Assembly: GCA_002389465.1 (NCBI GenBank)
Contig: DGOT01000113.1
Span: 1-6,827 of the forward strand
Direction of reading: 5' to 3'
Origin: Bacteroidales bacterium UBA4459
GTDB taxonomy: Bacteria > Bacteroidota > Bacteroidia > Bacteroidales > F082
DNA length: 6,827 nt
A program made the position numbers and the translations under genes. Below the pieces are notes generated by a model. It worked only from the letters and a program-made list of their open reading frames with translations. It searched no databases and was not told the DNA's origin. Numbering within the stretch: position 1 is the first letter of the stretch; the number at the start of each line of letters is the position of its first letter. Of this stretch, positions 5,773-6,827 are shown piece after piece.

Positions 5773-6827
5773 TTAAAAAAGGGCATACGTCAGCGAGAAA
5801 CTGAAATCGTAAGCAATTCCATTGACCAGCCCCGTGGTTGCCTCTGTGGGGAAAGGAACATTATCATTTGTTTCTCTTAAATGTTGCACGCTTTGACCGA
5901 TATAGGAAACAGTATTCCAGAAAGGAGTTGGCACTTTGTCATCAAAATTATGCGCATAATAAAAACCGGCGCGCAGCGAAATTCTTAACCTGGGGGAGAT
6001 GTAATAATACGAATCAAACCGAAATCCCGTGTTGACTCCGAACGTATTATCGGCATCTTTTTCGCTGGTGAATGTCAACCCGGCATATGGCGTGATTCCG
6101 GCATAAGTCCTTGTATTAGGAAAAAAACCGAATTGCCAGCTCGCATTCAGCATACTCCGTAAGTATTCTGTTTCGGTTTTTTCCACCTCATCGTTTTGTT
6201 CATATTTACGTATTTCTTTATCGTAACCAAATGTAAGGTCAAGCATCAGGTCCGACTGCCAGGCATAACTTACAGGTCTCATTCTGTTCAACGAAAAGAA
6301 ACCGTAAAGGCCATAATTCATTGTATTATTTTTTGTTTTTGCCGAAACATTCGGGTCCTCTGTTTTTCCCAGGTTTGCATAAAACGCAGGAATGATCCCA
6401 CCCTCAAAGCGTGTCCCTGTTCCTCTTTTGTATGTTCGCGCATAGTTCCAAATGTCGTTCAGGTTGGCGAAGTAAACCATGTCAATGGTATCAACCAAGC
6501 CCATACCCTGCAATGCCTTATCCAACTCCTCCAATTGATAGATTGTTTTAAAACGGAAGTCAAAAAACCTCTTATACCTGATCCGGTTAGCCACTCGGGC
6601 GAGCGAGTCAATCAACGATTTATTGGGGGAAACCGACAGCCTGCCGTGTTTTTGAAGAGAAAGTAAAATGTCCACGGCCTGCCGGGCGCTTTCAATGGGC
6701 TCAATCCGCCCTTTACCAAAAGAAAGGTAAGGTGTTATAACAAAATACTGAGATGATCGTTTGATATTTTCCCTGGAAGTTTCCTTTTGGGTTTTGGGGC
6801 TTAAGTTGTATTCAAGGTTACCGTGGA
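5773..6827 (-). CDS. Probable outer-membrane beta-barrel protein, 5' end outside the window
   Basis: The frame is open from the right edge to the TAA at 5773, giving 350 visible residues of the C-terminal part. An in-frame GTG at 6673-6675 is not a convincing start, because 50 more codons upstream continue without a stop (including YFVITPYLSFGKGRIEP and a helical SARQAVDILLSLQKHG). The signal peptide, if any, lies outside the window. A polar, helix-prone part spans roughly the first 150 visible residues. Then come alternating aromatic/hydrophobic strands such as YGLYGFFSLNRM, AWQSDLMLDLTFGYD, MLNASWQFGFFPN, AGITPYAGLTFTS, FRFDSYYYISPRLRISLRAGFYYA and a final IAYDFSFSLTYALF. The terminal phenylalanine after an aromatic-rich strand is the usual signal for BAM-dependent insertion. 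I do not recognise the family, ligand or function. The gene is convergent with metG, 58 bases apart. Confidence 0.8.
   Translation of the reverse strand, partial: HGNLEYNLSPKTQKETSRENIKRSSQYFVITPYLSFGKGRIEPIESARQAVDILLSLQKHGRLSVSPNKSLIDSLARVANRIRYKRFFDFRFKTIYQLEELDKALQGMGLVDTIDMVYFANLNDIWNYARTYKRGTGTRFEGGIIPAFYANLGKTEDPNVSAKTKNNTMNYGLYGFFSLNRMRPVSYAWQSDLMLDLTFGYDKEIRKYEQNDEVEKTETEYLRSMLNASWQFGFFPNTRTYAGITPYAGLTFTSEKDADNTFGVNTGFRFDSYYYISPRLRISLRAGFYYAHNFDDKVPTPFWNTVSYIGQSVQHLRETNDNVPFPTEATTGLVNGIAYDFSFSLTYALF

Noticed and set aside
6196..6666. 156-codon + strand frame opposite the outer-membrane protein gene
   Set aside because: It is a shadow of the beta-barrel frame on the other strand, has no promoter box or ribosome site, and its translation is Cys- and Ser-rich without domain features.
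6673..6675. GTG start giving a 300-residue outer-membrane protein
   Set aside because: The frame continues upstream to the window edge with coding character and no stop, so this GTG reads as an internal valine.

Overview
The window reads as ordinary chromosomal DNA from a member of the Bacteroidota, probably near Bacteroidales. Three things support this. First, the best promoter boxes follow the TAnnTTTG -7 consensus of that phylum rather than E. coli sigma70 boxes. Second, most start codons lack a clear Shine-Dalgarno. Third, the methionyl-tRNA synthetase carries KISTS in place of KMSKS plus a C-terminal tRNA-binding OB-fold domain, a layout familiar from this phylum. No rRNA, tRNA, CRISPR, insertion sequence, integrase or phage gene is visible.

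Layout, left to right: (1) 1-123, a short region with no supported gene and one small tandem repeat. (2) 124-921 (-), an S4-domain rRNA pseudouridine synthase of the RsuA/RluB family. (3) 922-1073, a divergent intergenic region with a promoter candidate for each side and a palindrome over the leftward one. (4) 1074-2195 (+), a DUF2007-like domain fused to two universal stress (Usp) domains, the second apparently unable to bind ATP in the usual way. (5) 2180-3618 (-), a tight three-gene unit transcribed leftward: an S66 LD-carboxypeptidase, a YraN/UPF0102 protein, and a 58-residue two-helix membrane protein that starts on the yraN stop codon and overlaps the end of the Usp gene tail to tail. 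(6) 3619-3665, a 47-bp divergent promoter region. (7) 3666-5714 (+), metG. (8) 5773-6827 (-), the C-terminal part of a probable outer-membrane beta-barrel protein that stays open through the right edge of the window.

The genes are mostly housekeeping: rRNA modification, stress response, peptidoglycan turnover, tRNA charging and an outer-membrane protein. Only the carboxypeptidase-yraN-small membrane protein run looks like a true operon. I see no defence system, secondary-metabolite cluster or other new multigene system. The most worthwhile leads are the unannotated 58-residue membrane protein, the asymmetric DUF2007-Usp-Usp protein, and the unrecognised outer-membrane protein with its helical N-terminal part.
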